Below, piece by piece: positions 63,171 through 64,000 of a DNA stretch of 64,000 nt; within the stretch, counting starts at the first letter, position 1, and every line of letters starts with the position of its first letter. Position numbers and translations under genes: made by a program. Location of the stretch: NCBI GenBank assembly GCA_016165875.1, contig JABBOT010000016.1, forward strand, positions 5,664,327 through 5,728,326. Direction: 5' to 3'. The DNA is from Acanthopleura granulata (Eukaryota; Mollusca; Polyplacophora; Chitonida; Chitonidae). A model generated the notes under the pieces. It worked only from the letters and a program-made list of their open reading frames with translations. It ran no database searches and was not told the origin of the DNA.

Positions 63171-64000
63171 GTGTGGTCATTGTGGTCAAATGTTCCCTGA
63201 ATCTTCTCCAGGCCTGAAAAGATTAACCATGTGCTGAGCTATTGTTTGTTTTTACGCCTGATGAGTTTATATGAGTTTATAAGTTTGTATACGGTTGTGA
63301 CTGTTTGACCCGCATCAGATGTCTCTGTTTTGCAGGCTTTATTTTTCGGGGTTGAAAGCAGAGATATTTTTGTTGTCCATTCATTTCCTACTTTGCTGAA
63401 GAATGTTGTTTGGTTAAAAAACAAGCCGTGCCTATGGGAAGAGTCTTGTGAGAATATGGGTTGCTAGTTCCTGTAGCTCTATGCTCACAGGCTATAACAG
63501 AAGACCGTAAGAAATTGATACAGAAAGGGTACAAGCAAGGAACCTTGTAGAATGCAGTCACTGAGTGGCAGAACTTTAGGCACCAGTAAAACAAATGTCA
63601 CCAGAAAGAATTTGGCTAAATACGTCTTGATTTTCATTGGTTGACAGATGTTTATGTGTGCTGTGTTAAAAAAGAAGAAAAAATAGCTTGCACGACAGGT
63701 TTAGGCAGGAGAATGTTTTGTTTGCTAGCCATCTGAAGAGCTCTAAAATCCCTCGCACTTTGTCTGACATGCACTTGCTTTGGGTTAACAACCAGTAGAG
63801 ATGCGCACCTTCATCATAGCACTGACTGCCTTGGCTTGATGTCGGTGAGTCTCGAACGCCAGTCTTGCCTTGGTGTATGAAAGCCTGCCTGATGCTGGAC
63901 TTTGTTAGAATATCCGGTAACAAGTGTACGTGTCTTGCAGTGCTAGAAACTACGCTGGACAGCCTCGTACATCTTTCTGTGTCTTTCAAATAGTTGAGAT
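63171..64000. other. unique sequence to window end
   Basis: The 107-codon minus frame at 63666-63989 has no recognisable domain. No repeat or splice-flanked exon is supportable. Confidence 0.4.

Overview
This 64 kb window is AT-rich, gene-poor eukaryotic DNA. I find no convincing multi-codon protein-coding gene and no rRNA, tRNA or CRISPR locus. The longest open frames are 128-183 codons and are explained by tandem repeats, transposon copies or chance. The window is best read as intergenic or large-intron sequence of an invertebrate. The repeats point to a mollusc or another lophotrochozoan: many copies of a tRNA-headed SINE whose 3' part reads GTTTCCTCCCACCATAATGC, GTGAAATATTCTTGAGTAC, then a (AAAT)n tail, plus a second tRNA-headed SINE carrying GTGACTGGGTGGGGTGTCAT. 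Both resemble SINEs I associate with bivalve and gastropod genomes. This is recognition from memory, not a database search.

Layout. 0-8.5 kb: mostly unique sequence with a short hairpin MITE (about 1.9 kb), a possible 64-bp exon (2070-2133), a MITE copy at 3.9-4.1 kb, an enhancer-like block (4.74-5.33 kb), a SINE at 5.9 kb and a cluster of TGACAG sites (7.43-7.58 kb). 8.5-11.5 kb: three successive minisatellites (24, 105 and 41 bp), the last interrupted by a SINE. 12-18.1 kb: a long-TIR MITE, two adjacent SINEs, a 22-bp array, and a SINE with a clean 14-bp target-site duplication. 18.5-18.7 kb: four perfect CRE palindromes. 20-31 kb: MITEs, a 41-bp array with higher-order structure (22.8-23.5 kb), a SINE nested in a TIR element (25.1-26.0 kb), more SINEs, and a duplicated nuclear-receptor-like site cluster (30.5 kb). 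31-36 kb: a G-quadruplex-prone tract and an old, decayed satellite of about 110 bp units. 38-46.9 kb: MITEs of several families, small arrays, enhancer-like blocks (42.1-42.3 and 43.15-43.45 kb), an inverted paralogue of the 25-kb TIR element (44.4-45.0 kb), and a palindromic foldback element flanked by TTAA (45.7-46.1 kb). 47-53 kb: enhancer-like sequence with a perfect RFX X-box, and two MITEs. 53.4-55 kb: a 19-copy, 79-bp satellite grown out of the inside of a SINE. 56-64 kb: 30-bp and 40-bp arrays, full-length SINEs, a decayed satellite of about 140 bp units, a young second-family SINE with a 13-bp TSD, and a 37-bp array.

No gene cooperation can be described. The most informative content is repeat biology: satellite birth from a SINE, nested insertions with a paralogous empty site, at least six non-autonomous TIR families, and about ten tandem arrays. 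Next comes a set of non-repetitive blocks dense in developmental transcription-factor motifs. These are candidates for conserved non-coding elements but cannot be proven from one sequence.
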